Positions 18,889 through 27,216 of a DNA stretch of 43,380 nt are shown piece after piece (positions within the stretch are counted from its first letter, which is position 1; each line of letters starts with the position of its first letter). Under the pieces are notes generated by a model, which did not search any database, was not told the origin of the DNA, and saw nothing but the letters and a program-made list of their open reading frames with translations. The position numbers and the translations under genes were made by a program. Source of the stretch: Bacillota bacterium (lineage in GTDB: Bacteria; Bacillota; Bacilli; Paenibacillales; Paenibacillaceae); the NCBI GenBank assembly GCA_023391635.1, contig JAEWAQ010000004.1, forward strand, positions 1 through 43,380, in the 5' to 3' direction.

Positions 18889-18911
18889 GCACCGACCCTT
18901 CCGCTTGTATG

Positions 18912-18945
18912 CAACAGCCTCTCGGCTACTACCGGGAGGCTGTTG
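18912..18945 (+). terminator. Terminator after operon 1
   Basis: The hairpin CAACAGCCTCTCGG / CCGGGAGGCTGTTG (one G-U pair, 6-base loop) lies 24 bases after the detached lyase domain. Only a weak T-run follows (TCTTA). Confidence 0.7.
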
Positions 18946-18989
18946 TCTTAGGCATCAAACGCGCTGAAGTTCCATGCACCGCACCTGAT

Positions 18990-19019
18990 CCCCACGTTCT
19001 ATGAGCATGGGGCTTTTTT
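18990..19019 (+). terminator. Second, weaker terminator
   Basis: A short CCCCA/TGGGG stem is followed by C and six Ts, upstream of the gene at 19103. It would back up the preceding terminator. Confidence 0.5.
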
Positions 19020-19102
19020 ACGTGGTTTCCGAGGCAGGAATTCACTTCCATATTGGCGAAAACTAAGAGATACTGTCGTATGCGAAGAAGGGGTAGGCTC
19101 TA

Positions 19103-20113
19103 TTGGCGAACTATCAGGACGTTATCAAATCGTTAATCGATACGTATGGCGAGCATGTCATAGATGATGCGCAGAGGTTCGAGTCTCTGCTCTTGGATCA
19201 TTTTTCCGATTCGTGGAGAGAGACGAAGCTCATCCTGTATGGCTTGCATGTTGATATTGCTTGGGAGATGCGCGACAGCCCGGACACGACGGTGTCGATG
19301 CATTCGGTAGAGCGTCTGAGTCAGAAGCTGTATGACGAATACGGAATCGAGTGGGAGCTTGCTTATTGGGTCATTGAAGAGTGGGCCGGCGTGTTCGATA
19401 AGACGATTGAGGAGACAGAGCCGGAGAGTAAGGAGTCTGATGACGAGGACGAAGACGAAGTCGCCCCCGACGAAACAGCCGGGTCTCGCGGACACTTTCG
19501 AGCTGTACTGTGGACGGCAATCGTCACGGCAGGAGTGATGTACGGGGCATTTCGGATATGGGGGGACATTCCGCAGCCGGAACTATCTGAGGTCACTGGC
19601 GTCGTCCAGGAGTCAGCAGTGGAAAATAGCAGGCAAGCAAACGCGGAAATTACCTTTTCTGTGGGCACGCGACAACGGAGCCAGCAAGAGGAGAGCCTGA
19701 TCCAAGAGAATAGCAGATTCTCCCTGACGGTTCGGGATGCGATTACGGATGAGAAGTATCAAGTATTCATCTATGCCAAGGATGAGGAAGCATTCGAAGA
19801 ACCGAAGGACTGGAAATGGGGCAAGAAGGGGGACCCGATCTACAAAGGCCGCTATGACTTCTATTTGCAACAGGCTGACGGTAGTCTTGCTTATGAATTT
19901 AGACATGATGAATATCGATTCAATATGAACCATAACATGGCGTTTACATCGGAGAAGAACGATTCCGTTATTATCGTGGCGCAGTATGATATGACCGGTA
20001 TGGATCCCCATTATATGATGTATCAACTGCTCGAGGGCGAATTTAAATACGTGGGCATGGAATTCGGAATTAAATTCTCAGAAAAAATGGTCTCGGACGA
20101 ATTGATCAATTAA
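19103..20113 (+). CDS. Single-pass membrane protein of unknown function, first gene of the xpaC/yaaN cluster
   Basis: 336 residues from TTG, with GAAGGGG 8-14 bases upstream. Residues 1-100 are helical and resemble a widespread uncharacterised module seen at the ends of assorted bacterial proteins (YGEHVIDDAQRFESLLLD, then YWVIEEWAGVF); this is recognition from memory. An acidic linker (about 112-130) precedes one TM helix at about 134-151 (VLWTAIVTAGVMYGAF). The remainder (about 155-336) is a probable extracytoplasmic beta-rich domain ending near YMMYQLLEGEFKYVGMEFG. The N-terminus is therefore predicted cytoplasmic and the C-terminal domain outside. XpaC follows 23 bases downstream, suggesting a shared membrane-stress role. 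No function is assigned. Confidence 0.75.
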   Translation: MANYQDVIKSLIDTYGEHVIDDAQRFESLLLDHFSDSWRETKLILYGLHVDIAWEMRDSPDTTVSMHSVERLSQKLYDEYGIEWELAYWVIEEWAGVFDKTIEETEPESKESDDEDEDEVAPDETAGSRGHFRAVLWTAIVTAGVMYGAFRIWGDIPQPELSEVTGVVQESAVENSRQANAEITFSVGTRQRSQQEESLIQENSRFSLTVRDAITDEKYQVFIYAKDEEAFEEPKDWKWGKKGDPIYKGRYDFYLQQADGSLAYEFRHDEYRFNMNHNMAFTSEKNDSVIIVAQYDMTGMDPHYMMYQLLEGEFKYVGMEFGIKFSEKMVSDELIN

Positions 20114-20136
20114 TACGAAGTTAGGAGCTTTGTCGA

Positions 20137-20760
20137 ATGGGAAAGCGAATCATTAAAGGAACGATCTCCACCGTCTTGGGCGGACTGGCTTTCGTAATAC
20201 TCCATTATGTGTTTAATATCAGGATTGATGTCTCCACAGCGATTGCTATCGTCGTCTATGTCGTGATGAAGCTGATGACGGGAAGCATCGACAAACCCCC
20301 TGCCCCGCGAGCTGCTCCCGTGCACGCTCCCGACCATTTCCTCTGGAATACGATCGAAGAAGGCAAGGAGAAGCTGAAGGGAATTGGAAGCATGAAAGAC
20401 CGGATCCCCGATGGAGAAGTGAAGGATAAGGTCGCGGACCTATGCAGGATCGGCGATAGAATCATGGAGCGGCTGCAAAGGGAACCGAAGGATGCTCGAC
20501 TCATCCGCAGCTTCTTCTCTTATTATCTGGATGCTGCGTATAACATCTTGACGAAATACTTGGACTTGTCGGCGAACAGTACCGAGCCTATCCCTCCCGA
20601 CACAGCCGAGGCGAAGAGAAAGACGGATTCTGTGCTGGATCTGCTTCGCAGCCAATTCCAAGAGGCTTTGACCAAGCTGGATCAGGACTATGCATATGAT
20701 CTGGATTCGGAGATCGCCGCGCTTGAACGGATCGTGGCTGCGGAGGGAACCCGGCGATGA
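20137..20760 (+). CDS. xpaC: XpaC-family membrane protein
   Basis: This 207-residue protein opens with two hydrophobic segments (about 9-25 and 31-47), then a Pro/Ala-rich linker and a helical cytoplasmic domain (about 65-207: GKEKLKGIGSMKDRIPDGEV, CRIGDRIMERLQREPKDARL, SFFSYYLDAAYNILTKY). This is the layout of the family named after B. subtilis XpaC (5-bromo-4-chloroindolyl phosphate hydrolysis); its real biochemical role is unclear. Its TGA overlaps the ATG of the TelA-like gene, the same pairing as xpaC-yaaN in Bacillus, so the two products probably act together. Confidence 0.82.
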   Translation: MGKRIIKGTISTVLGGLAFVILHYVFNIRIDVSTAIAIVVYVVMKLMTGSIDKPPAPRAAPVHAPDHFLWNTIEEGKEKLKGIGSMKDRIPDGEVKDKVADLCRIGDRIMERLQREPKDARLIRSFFSYYLDAAYNILTKYLDLSANSTEPIPPDTAEAKRKTDSVLDLLRSQFQEALTKLDQDYAYDLDSEIAALERIVAAEGTRR

Positions 20761-21677
20761 CGGGGAATATTGTGCCTGCCGCCAAGGATGCGGATTCCAT
20801 CGAAGCAGACCTCATCGAACGTCTGGACGAAGAAGGCAGGCGGAAGCTTGAAGAAATTGTCCGCGAAATCGATCGTGCGCAGCCGGATACAGTCGCTCGG
20901 TTCGGCGTTCGGATCCAGAGGGAGATCGCTCAACTTTCCGGCCGAGTGCTGGATCATATCCGTAGGAGAGACGGCGGCGATGCCGATGAAGTGCTGACTG
21001 AACTGATGGTCATGATTAAGGAAGTGGATTTCGCAAGCCTGGTGCCGAAGCATTCTATCCTGATGAAGATTCCCTTGGTGGGCAAGCTCTTCTTCGGCCC
21101 GGCCAAGAGGGACCCGCAGCAGTTCCGCCAAGCGGCGGTCATCCTTGACGAGATCGCCGCCAGAATCGATGACGTTCGGATTCGGCTGATTAAAGATAAT
21201 GCGGTCTTGGACATCGTCCTTACACAGAATGCCGAACAATGTCGGGAGATGGTTCTGTATATCGCTGCAGGGCAGTCGAAGCTGAAGGAATGGCAGGCGG
21301 AGCCGGGTTCGGACCTAGCGGTCAAGCTGGAAGAGAGGCTGTACGATCTGTCTCTGAGCCGCATGATTGCCCTGCAGACCGGTCCCCAACTGCAGATCAT
21401 TCAGAGCAACAATCAATTGCTGATAGATAAACTGCAGAGTTCTCTCTTGAATACGATCCCGCTCTGGAAGAACCAAATGGTCATCGCGCATAATATGATC
21501 CGTCAGAAGAGAACGGTAGAATTTCAACAACAATTGGACGCGCGAACGAATATTGAGAGGCTGATAGAAGTGCAAGCCCGCTTAATCCGTGAGTTGGAGG
21601 ACACGGTTGGCATTCAAGAGGAGAGCCGCGCTAAGAGAAGACAAGCGGAAGTGGAACTTATCGGGATGGAGCGGTGA
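20757..21677 (+). CDS. yaaN: TelA-like toxic-anion-resistance protein
   Basis: This 306-residue soluble, mostly helical protein is of the TelA family (PF05816). Supporting stretches are the helix-rich start, the KIPLVGKLFFG segment at about 103-113, LIKDNAVLDIVLTQN and the IPLWKNQMVIAH block at about 237-248. Family members are often 350-400 residues, so this one is short, mainly at the N-terminus. Some family members confer tellurite tolerance; a general membrane-stress role together with XpaC is the more likely function but is inferred. It overlaps xpaC by 4 bases. No terminator is visible before the next promoter. Confidence 0.83.
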   Translation: MTGNIVPAAKDADSIEADLIERLDEEGRRKLEEIVREIDRAQPDTVARFGVRIQREIAQLSGRVLDHIRRRDGGDADEVLTELMVMIKEVDFASLVPKHSILMKIPLVGKLFFGPAKRDPQQFRQAAVILDEIAARIDDVRIRLIKDNAVLDIVLTQNAEQCREMVLYIAAGQSKLKEWQAEPGSDLAVKLEERLYDLSLSRMIALQTGPQLQIIQSNNQLLIDKLQSSLLNTIPLWKNQMVIAHNMIRQKRTVEFQQQLDARTNIERLIEVQARLIRELEDTVGIQEESRAKRRQAEVELIGMER

Positions 21678-21746
21678 ACCTTACCACAAATACTCTAATG
21701 GCATAATAAGCGCCCGATTCTCACTGAGGATTATTTTCAATAAACA

Positions 21747-21775
21747 TTGACATAGCCCGGGAGAGATGTTACGAT
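21747..21775 (+). promoter_or_regulatory. Sigma-A-type promoter of the iron operon
   Basis: A perfect TTGACA at 21747-21752, a 17-base spacer and TACGAT at 21770-21775 place the expected start of transcription near 21782, just before the Fur box. Confidence 0.75.
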
Positions 21776-21790
21776 TCAAAAGATATCATT

Positions 21791-21809
21791 GATAATGATT
21801 ATCATTACC
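21791..21809 (+). promoter_or_regulatory. Fur box
   Basis: GATAATGATTATCATTACC matches the 19-bp Fur consensus GATAATGATTATCATTATC at all but one position. It lies just downstream of the promoter -10 and before the iron-binding lipoprotein gene, so iron-loaded Fur would block transcription. Confidence 0.9.
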
Positions 21810-21833
21810 AATAAAAGGGGTTTTAACTGGAAT

Positions 21834-22928
21834 ATGATTATCCGTAAATTCGCATTGATGGTGTTCGCGACAGTACTTATGACCGGATTGGTTTCGGCAT
21901 GCGGTAAGGCCTCGAATGAGAATGCCGCAGGTCAAAGTGCAGCTCCGGACAGTGCAGCAAACCAAGACGGCAAGAAACAAGTTGTCAACATTTATTCTGC
22001 CCGCCATTATGATGTGGACACCAAGCTGTATGAACTGTTCACGCAAGAGACCGGAATCAAAGTCAATGTGGTTGAAGGCAAAGCCGAAGAGTTGATTGAG
22101 AAGATCAAGCGGGAAGGCGCAAGCACACCTGCCGACTTGTTTATTACGGTCGATGGCGGTGTATTGAATAGTGCGAAGCAGGCTGGCATTCTTCAGCCGG
22201 TGGTATCCAGCCTGATTGAGGGGCAAGTGCCGGCTGCGCTTCGCGACGCCGACAACCAATGGATCGGACTGTCCACCCGCGCGCGCATCATCGTATATGC
22301 GAAGGACCGGGTGAAGCCGGAGCAGTTGTCCACATATGAGGATTTGGCGACGGACAAGTGGAAGGGCAAAGTTCTCGTTCGTTCCTCCACGAGTATGTAC
22401 AATCAGTCGCTCCTCGCTTCCTTCATTGCATTGGACGGGGAAGAGAAGGCCGAATCCTGGGCCAAAGGCATTGCCGCCAACCTCGCACGCAATCCTGAGG
22501 GCGGCGACCGAGATCAAGCCAAGGCGGTTGTCGCAGGCATCGGCGATGTGGCCGTCATGAACACTTATTATGTAGGACAGTTGTTTAACTCCGTAGATCC
22601 GGAAGAAGTGAAAGTCGCCGAGCAGATCGGGGTATTCTTCCCGAATCAAGAGACGACGGGCACCCACCGCAACATCAGCGGCGCCGGGTTGATCAAGTCT
22701 AGTCAGAACAAGGAAAATGCGGTGAAGCTCATCGAATTCCTGACAGGTGAAAAAGCGCAGGCGCTGTTCTCCTCCGAGAATTTCGAATATCCGGTAAACG
22801 AGAAAGCGGAATTACCCGAATTGCTGAAGTCCTGGGGAACCTTCAAGGCCCAAGAGGTGGATTTCGCCGAGTTTGGGGGATATAATAAAACCGCTGTTCA
22901 AATTATGAATAAAGTAGGTTGGAAATAA
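21834..22928 (+). CDS. Ferric iron ABC transporter substrate-binding lipoprotein
   Basis: 364 residues from ATG 21834. A TTG at 21789 is in frame but lies inside the operator region and would place a nonsensical leader before the signal peptide. The lipobox is at about residues 19-23 (LVSAC). The mature protein has the FbpA/FutA hallmarks: VNIYSARHYDVD at the start, STRARIIVYAKDRV, and paired tyrosines in DVAVMNTYYVGQL that would ligate Fe(III). Fur control and the following permease and ATPase genes support iron uptake. AAAGGGG lies 13 bases before the chosen ATG, a longer than usual spacing. Confidence 0.9.
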   Translation: MIIRKFALMVFATVLMTGLVSACGKASNENAAGQSAAPDSAANQDGKKQVVNIYSARHYDVDTKLYELFTQETGIKVNVVEGKAEELIEKIKREGASTPADLFITVDGGVLNSAKQAGILQPVVSSLIEGQVPAALRDADNQWIGLSTRARIIVYAKDRVKPEQLSTYEDLATDKWKGKVLVRSSTSMYNQSLLASFIALDGEEKAESWAKGIAANLARNPEGGDRDQAKAVVAGIGDVAVMNTYYVGQLFNSVDPEEVKVAEQIGVFFPNQETTGTHRNISGAGLIKSSQNKENAVKLIEFLTGEKAQALFSSENFEYPVNEKAELPELLKSWGTFKAQEVDFAEFGGYNKTAVQIMNKVGWK

Positions 22929-22931
22929 GCG

Positions 22932-24584
22932 ATGCTGCAACCAGCCAGACTTCTGCGGGATTTCAAAAAGCTTAACAACGGCTGGTTGTGGATCAGTCTT
23001 CTGGCGGCAGCAATCATTTTGCTGCCCCTTCTTGCTATACTGGTATCAGTAGGTAAGCCGCCAAACGAGAATTGGAGTCACATTACCGAGTACATGCTCA
23101 AGGATTATGTGCTCCAGTCGGTTTGGCTGATACTCTACACCGGAATTTTGACGGTTCTCTTGGGAGTCATTCTTGCATGGCTCGTGGCGGGGCATGATTT
23201 TCCGCTGAGAGGATTTTTCCGGTGGGCGCTGTATTTGCCCTTGACCATCCCGCCCTATATCGGGGCCTATACTTACGGCAATATGTTTAGTTATACGGGT
23301 ACCGTTCAGAAAACACTGCGTTCCATGGGCATCACGCTTGACCAAGCCTATTTCGATATCATGTCCATGCGCGGCGCCGTCTTCATCTTTACGACGTTTC
23401 TTTTTCCCTATGTGTATATGATTACTTTATCCTTCCTGGAGAAGCAAAGCGGCTCATACATCGAGAACGCGAGACTGCTCGGTCGTACGCCGCTGGCTGT
23501 CTTCACCCGGGTGGTGCTGCCTATTTCGCGTCCGGCGATCGTCGGGGGAGTTACTCTCGTTGCGTTTGAAGTGCTCAGCGATTACGGGGTCGTGAATTAT
23601 TACGGGATTCAAACCTTTACGACCGCGATTTTCACGACCTGGTTCGGCATGTACGACATCGAATCGGCGACCCGCCTGGCAGCCTTCTTCATGATCGGAA
23701 TCGTCGGCCTACTGATGCTGGAAAGGCTGCTGAGAGGCCATCGTAAATTCAGTGCGACAACGAGCAAGAACAGCCCGCTCGCACCCATCCGGCTTAAGGG
23801 AATAGCTCGCTGGAGTGTCACGGCGTTCTGCTCACTGGTCCTGGCCGTTTCCTTCGTTATTCCGGTGGGACAGCTATTTGTCTGGGCCGGGTGGACTTAC
23901 AAAGAAGTCCTTCTGACGTCCGATTTCCGCGAAATGACCTTTAATACCATCTCCGTTGCCTTCATGGCAACCATGTTGATCATGCTGTTGTCCGTCGTCG
24001 TAGCCAATTTGACCCGCATCATGAACAATCGGTTCGGAGCCGCACTAGCCAAAATCCTGACCCTCGGCTACTCGATACCGGGCGCTATCGTCGCCATTGG
24101 GGTGTTGGCGGTATTTATCTGGGCGGATGAACGCTTGGCGCCGTTTTACAGTTGGATGGGCAGGGGCGATGCTCCGCTTATTCTGAGCTTATCCCTGGGG
24201 ATGATGGTGGTAGCATATATGATCCGGTTCACGGCAACCGGTTATAATTCCGTAGAAGTGGGATTCGAAAAAATCGGATTCAAGTATATGGAAGCATCGA
24301 GAATGCTCGGCACCGGCTTCACGCGAACCTTTTTCAAGGTCGATCTCCCTCTAATCAAGGGGGCTCTGCTGAGCGGGACCCTTCTGACATTCATCGAAAT
24401 CGTAAAGGAACTTCCGTTGGCGTTGCTGCTCAGACCCTTCAACTTCGACACGCTCGCGACCAAGTCGTATCAATACGCGAGCGATGAACGGATATTCTCC
24501 GCCGCAGTGCCATCCTTGTTCATCATTGGGGTTAGCCTGATATCGATCGTGGTTCTCTATCAAGCGGGAAAGAGAGTGGTGTGA
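22932..24584 (+). CDS. Ferric iron ABC transporter permease (fused two-domain type)
   Basis: This 550-residue FbpB/SfuB-like permease has two homologous halves, each with about six TM helices, separated near residues 270-290. EAA-type loops occur in both halves: YIENARLLGRTPLAVFTRVV (about 175-194) and YMEASRMLGTGFTRTFFKVD (about 451-470). One polypeptide thus supplies the whole channel. It starts 3 bases after the binding protein stop and runs into the ATPase gene. The ligand is inferred from the neighbours and the Fur box. Confidence 0.92.
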   Translation: MLQPARLLRDFKKLNNGWLWISLLAAAIILLPLLAILVSVGKPPNENWSHITEYMLKDYVLQSVWLILYTGILTVLLGVILAWLVAGHDFPLRGFFRWALYLPLTIPPYIGAYTYGNMFSYTGTVQKTLRSMGITLDQAYFDIMSMRGAVFIFTTFLFPYVYMITLSFLEKQSGSYIENARLLGRTPLAVFTRVVLPISRPAIVGGVTLVAFEVLSDYGVVNYYGIQTFTTAIFTTWFGMYDIESATRLAAFFMIGIVGLLMLERLLRGHRKFSATTSKNSPLAPIRLKGIARWSVTAFCSLVLAVSFVIPVGQLFVWAGWTYKEVLLTSDFREMTFNTISVAFMATMLIMLLSVVVANLTRIMNNRFGAALAKILTLGYSIPGAIVAIGVLAVFIWADERLAPFYSWMGRGDAPLILSLSLGMMVVAYMIRFTATGYNSVEVGFEKIGFKYMEASRMLGTGFTRTFFKVDLPLIKGALLSGTLLTFIEIVKELPLALLLRPFNFDTLATKSYQYASDERIFSAAVPSLFIIGVSLISIVVLYQAGKRVV

Positions 24585-24585
24585 C

Positions 24586-25233
24586 TTGGGTTTCGTAGCG
24601 ATTAACGAGTTGACTTTCACTTATATCAGCAAGAAACTCTGTGTCATCGATGATTTTTCCTTCTCGATGAACAAGGGAGAGATCGTCGGGGTTGTGGGGG
24701 AGAGCGGATGCGGTAAAAGCACGCTTCTCAGACTGATTGCAGGACTGGAAACGCCTCTGGGCGGCAAGATCGATATCTCTGAAGTGACCGTTGTGGATTC
24801 CCGTACGTTTGTTCCTCCTGAACGCCGCGGTGTCGGGATGGTTTTCCAGGACTATGCCTTGTTCCCTCATCTCACGGTGGCCAAGAACATCGAATTCGGC
24901 CTCCACCGCCTATCTCGTTCGGCGAGGAGTGCCCGCGTGAAAGAGATGGTGGAACTCGTAAAGCTCACCGATCTGGAGAACCGCTACCCCCATGAGCTGA
25001 GCGGGGGACAGCAACAGCGGGTGGCGCTGGCCCGCGCGTTGGCGCCTAAGCCGGCCTTGCTGCTGATGGATGAGCCGTTCAGCAATTTGGATGCGGCCCT
25101 CAAATCGGCGATTCGTTCCGAGTTGCGGGAGATTCTTAAGAAAGCCGAGATGACGTGCCTGTTCGTTACACATGACCAACAAGACGTCGATGCGCTTTGT
25201 GATCGGACGATCCGGATGGGTAAACGGCTTTGA
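24586..25233 (+). CDS. Ferric iron ABC transporter ATP-binding protein (short form)
   Basis: 215 residues with a complete nucleotide-binding domain: Walker A GESGCGKST (K44), Q-loop FQDYALFPH, signature LSGGQQQRVALARAL, Walker B LLLMDEP with catalytic E, D-loop SNLDAA and H-loop VTHDQQD. It lacks the C-terminal TOBE/regulatory domain found in FbpC-type ATPases of about 350 residues and ends soon after the H-loop. It starts at TTG one base after the permease stop, with GAGAGTGG upstream as a modest ribosome site. It would power the fused permease. Confidence 0.9.
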   Translation: MGFVAINELTFTYISKKLCVIDDFSFSMNKGEIVGVVGESGCGKSTLLRLIAGLETPLGGKIDISEVTVVDSRTFVPPERRGVGMVFQDYALFPHLTVAKNIEFGLHRLSRSARSARVKEMVELVKLTDLENRYPHELSGGQQQRVALARALAPKPALLLMDEPFSNLDAALKSAIRSELREILKKAEMTCLFVTHDQQDVDALCDRTIRMGKRL

Positions 25234-25285
25234 GAAGCAGCGACACTTCCACGGATAAAAGTGGGAACCCCGATATTGGTCATCA

Positions 25286-25319
25286 AAACGGCGGGAACGT
25301 CGCGTCGTCCCCGCCGTTT
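25286..25319. terminator. Bidirectional terminator between convergent genes
   Basis: A perfect AAACGGCGGG/CCCGCCGTTT stem (10 bp, loop 14) sits between the ATPase gene and the convergent DUF1259 gene. T-rich flanks on both strands allow it to serve both. Confidence 0.75.
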
Positions 25320-25321
25320 CA

Positions 25322-25735
25322 TTATTGCCTCGGAAGAATACCTGCAGCTCTCGCCGCAGCGACACTATTTCTTGCAAACGTCACTGGATCGCCAACGGTT
25401 TGCCAGTGAATATACTTGAACGGTGTGTTTTGAAACAGCCAGTGATTGTGAAGCGCCGTCACGGTAATTCCCCGATTACGGAGCTGGCGGACAAACGTAT
25501 TGATTTCCCTCTCCAATATGACCGTTTCTCCCAAATTCAGCGTTCTCCCACGGGCGTCGCGGGATTCAGCCGATATGAAGAACGGAATCGTAAGAGGCGA
25601 TCTGCTTCTGCGCTGCTGAATTCTTAAATTGAGATTGCTTCGAAATCTTTGAACTAAGCATGCGCCGTTGACAATGGAACCTGAACCTCCGACAATTCGT
25701 GCGAGCTGATTGCAAAGTTGCATGCTGATTGCCAT
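25322..25735 (-). CDS. DUF1259 (LppY/LpqO-like) protein
   Basis: 137 residues from the ATG at 25735, which has AAGGAGG 7 bases upstream; an in-frame ATG 45 bases further up lacks such a site. Conserved family blocks are present: FFISAESRDARGRTLNLGET, EREINTFVRQLRNRGI, TALHNHWLF and HWQTVGDP. DUF1259 proteins have no settled function. No signal peptide is seen. It lies alone, convergent with the iron operon. Confidence 0.8.
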   Translation of the reverse strand: MAISMQLCNQLARIVGGSGSIVNGACLVQRFRSNLNLRIQQRRSRSPLTIPFFISAESRDARGRTLNLGETVILEREINTFVRQLRNRGITVTALHNHWLFQNTPFKYIHWQTVGDPVTFARNSVAAARAAGILPRQ

Positions 25736-25890
25736 ATGTGTTCCTCCTTTCGTATAAGGATGGTACATTGTATGGGACAATCTTTGATTCGCATGTTTAA
25801 CTGACTATTATTTCAGCCCGTTTTCATCAGAATGAGCTTAAAGCGATGCGGAAGACGGTCCATTCGGAAATATGAAAGGACGGGCTTACA

Positions 25891-26076
25891 TTGATGGATC
25901 TTACGCTGCGTAGGGCAACAGAGGATGATCTGGATGATCTGGCTGTCATGAATAAGCAGCTCATCGAAGACGAGGGCAGCCGGAATCCGATGAACAGGGA
26001 ACAGCTTGCGGATCGAATGAAAGGCTGGCTTCGGGCGACAGGGAATTCAGTTCCTTATGGCATGGAGGCTAATTAG
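25891..26076 (+). pseudogene. Truncated GNAT-type acetyltransferase remnant
   Basis: 61 codons from TTG 25891 (ATG 25894 is also possible; AAAGGA 10 bases upstream). They begin like a GNAT acetyltransferase (LTLRRATEDDLDDLAVMNKQ, then EQLADRMKGWL) but stop after VPYGMEAN. The acetyl-CoA-binding core is missing, since the family usually has about 140-160 residues. No continuation in another frame was recognised downstream, so a deletion is more likely than a frameshift. Confidence 0.6.
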
Positions 26077-26132
26077 GCCCCTTCAGAAAGAAAGAGTTCT
26101 GCTACGACACTTGATCCAGCGCATTCCCCACT

Positions 26133-26180
26133 AAAAAATGCGGCACCCATCCGAAAACTCGGAGCAGGCGTCGCATTTTT
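26133..26180. terminator. Terminator after the acetyltransferase remnant
   Basis: AAAAATGCGGCACC and GGCGTCGCATTTTT form a 14-base stem with one mismatch and an A-tract/T-tract at the base, typical of an intrinsic terminator usable in both directions. Confidence 0.75.
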
Positions 26181-26323
26181 AGTTCCTTACTACTTTCTCA
26201 TACTCGACAATTTCCCCGGAAATAACAGAAAATACGTCGGGCTCATATGGTATTCTAAAATGAGCAAGAGCGATTCTTCACCCTGTACGAAGGCGACGAG
26301 ATCGTGACAACAGGAGGTCAAAT

Positions 26324-27046
26324 TTGGGAACAGTAATAACTTTTCTATGCATTATATTGGTAGCTTCTGTCCTGCAAACGAGTACGGGCTTTGGGTTTTC
26401 CATCATGGCGACACCTTTCTTGCTGATGCTGTTTCTTCCGCAAGAAGCCATACAAATCAACATCATTTTATCATTGCTTATTTCGATTTCATTAGTGTGG
26501 AAAATACGCGCAGATATTGATTTCACAATTTTAAAGAGGTTTATTGTTGGCAGTGTAGTCGGTGTGCCTTTTGGTATATTATTGTTTGTTTCCATAGATA
26601 TTAACGCTTTTAAAATAGGAGTCAGCATACTACTCTTAGCATTAACATTGTTATTGATATTCAACTTTAGAGTGAAATCGACTCGCATTAGGGATTTCAT
26701 AGTTGGCGGGTTATCCGGTCTTCTAACGACAAGCATTGGCATGCCAGGCCCTCCGTTATTGCTTTACTTTACAGGAACCGATACGGAGAAGGGCAAGTTA
26801 AGAGCGACCACGTTAGCTTTCTATCTGTTTATCTATTTCATTAGCCTCATTACTCAAATACTCTTTACGGGTACGAACCCATTAATATGGGAATCGAGTC
26901 TTTACGCAATTCCGATTGTAGTGGTGGGCTTGTATGCAGGTCAGATCATATTCAAATGGCTTAACCAACGGGTTTTCAAAATATTCACCTATATCCTTTT
27001 GAGTTTTACAGGTATTTATCTTCTGATCGAGAGCTTGATTTCATAA
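26324..27046 (+). CDS. TauE/SafE-family permease
   Basis: This 240-residue membrane protein has about seven to eight TM helices. It shows the internal repeat features of the sulfite exporter TauE/SafE family: QTSTGFGFSIMATPFLL at the start and GGLSGLLTTSIGMPGPPLLL near the middle. It starts at TTG with an ideal AGGAGGT 6 bases upstream. Family members move sulfonates, sulfite or other organic anions; nothing here fixes the substrate. The coding sequence is visibly more AT-rich than its neighbours and it stands alone, which could mean recent acquisition. Confidence 0.85.
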   Translation: MGTVITFLCIILVASVLQTSTGFGFSIMATPFLLMLFLPQEAIQINIILSLLISISLVWKIRADIDFTILKRFIVGSVVGVPFGILLFVSIDINAFKIGVSILLLALTLLLIFNFRVKSTRIRDFIVGGLSGLLTTSIGMPGPPLLLYFTGTDTEKGKLRATTLAFYLFIYFISLITQILFTGTNPLIWESSLYAIPIVVVGLYAGQIIFKWLNQRVFKIFTYILLSFTGIYLLIESLIS

Positions 27047-27216
27047 AAGAAGCAATCGGCAGCGGGAATCCCTTATCATTCGAGCATATGGCGGCCAACA
27101 GGCGCATGCTACTTTATTAGGATTGTAGATCATTTTCAATCGTTACAGGCGATCCGATTGATTTTCCCCTTCCGCGGACCTAATATAGGAGCGTAAATCA
27201 CGAGGAGGGGATCTCG

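Noticed and set aside
21789..21833. TTG start for the iron-binding lipoprotein
   Set aside because: It would translate the Fur box itself and put 15 unusual residues before a normal lipoprotein signal peptide.
27120..27216. cre-like site before the GH31 gene
   Set aside because: TCAATCGTTACAGG was compared with the cre consensus and misses the conserved right half.
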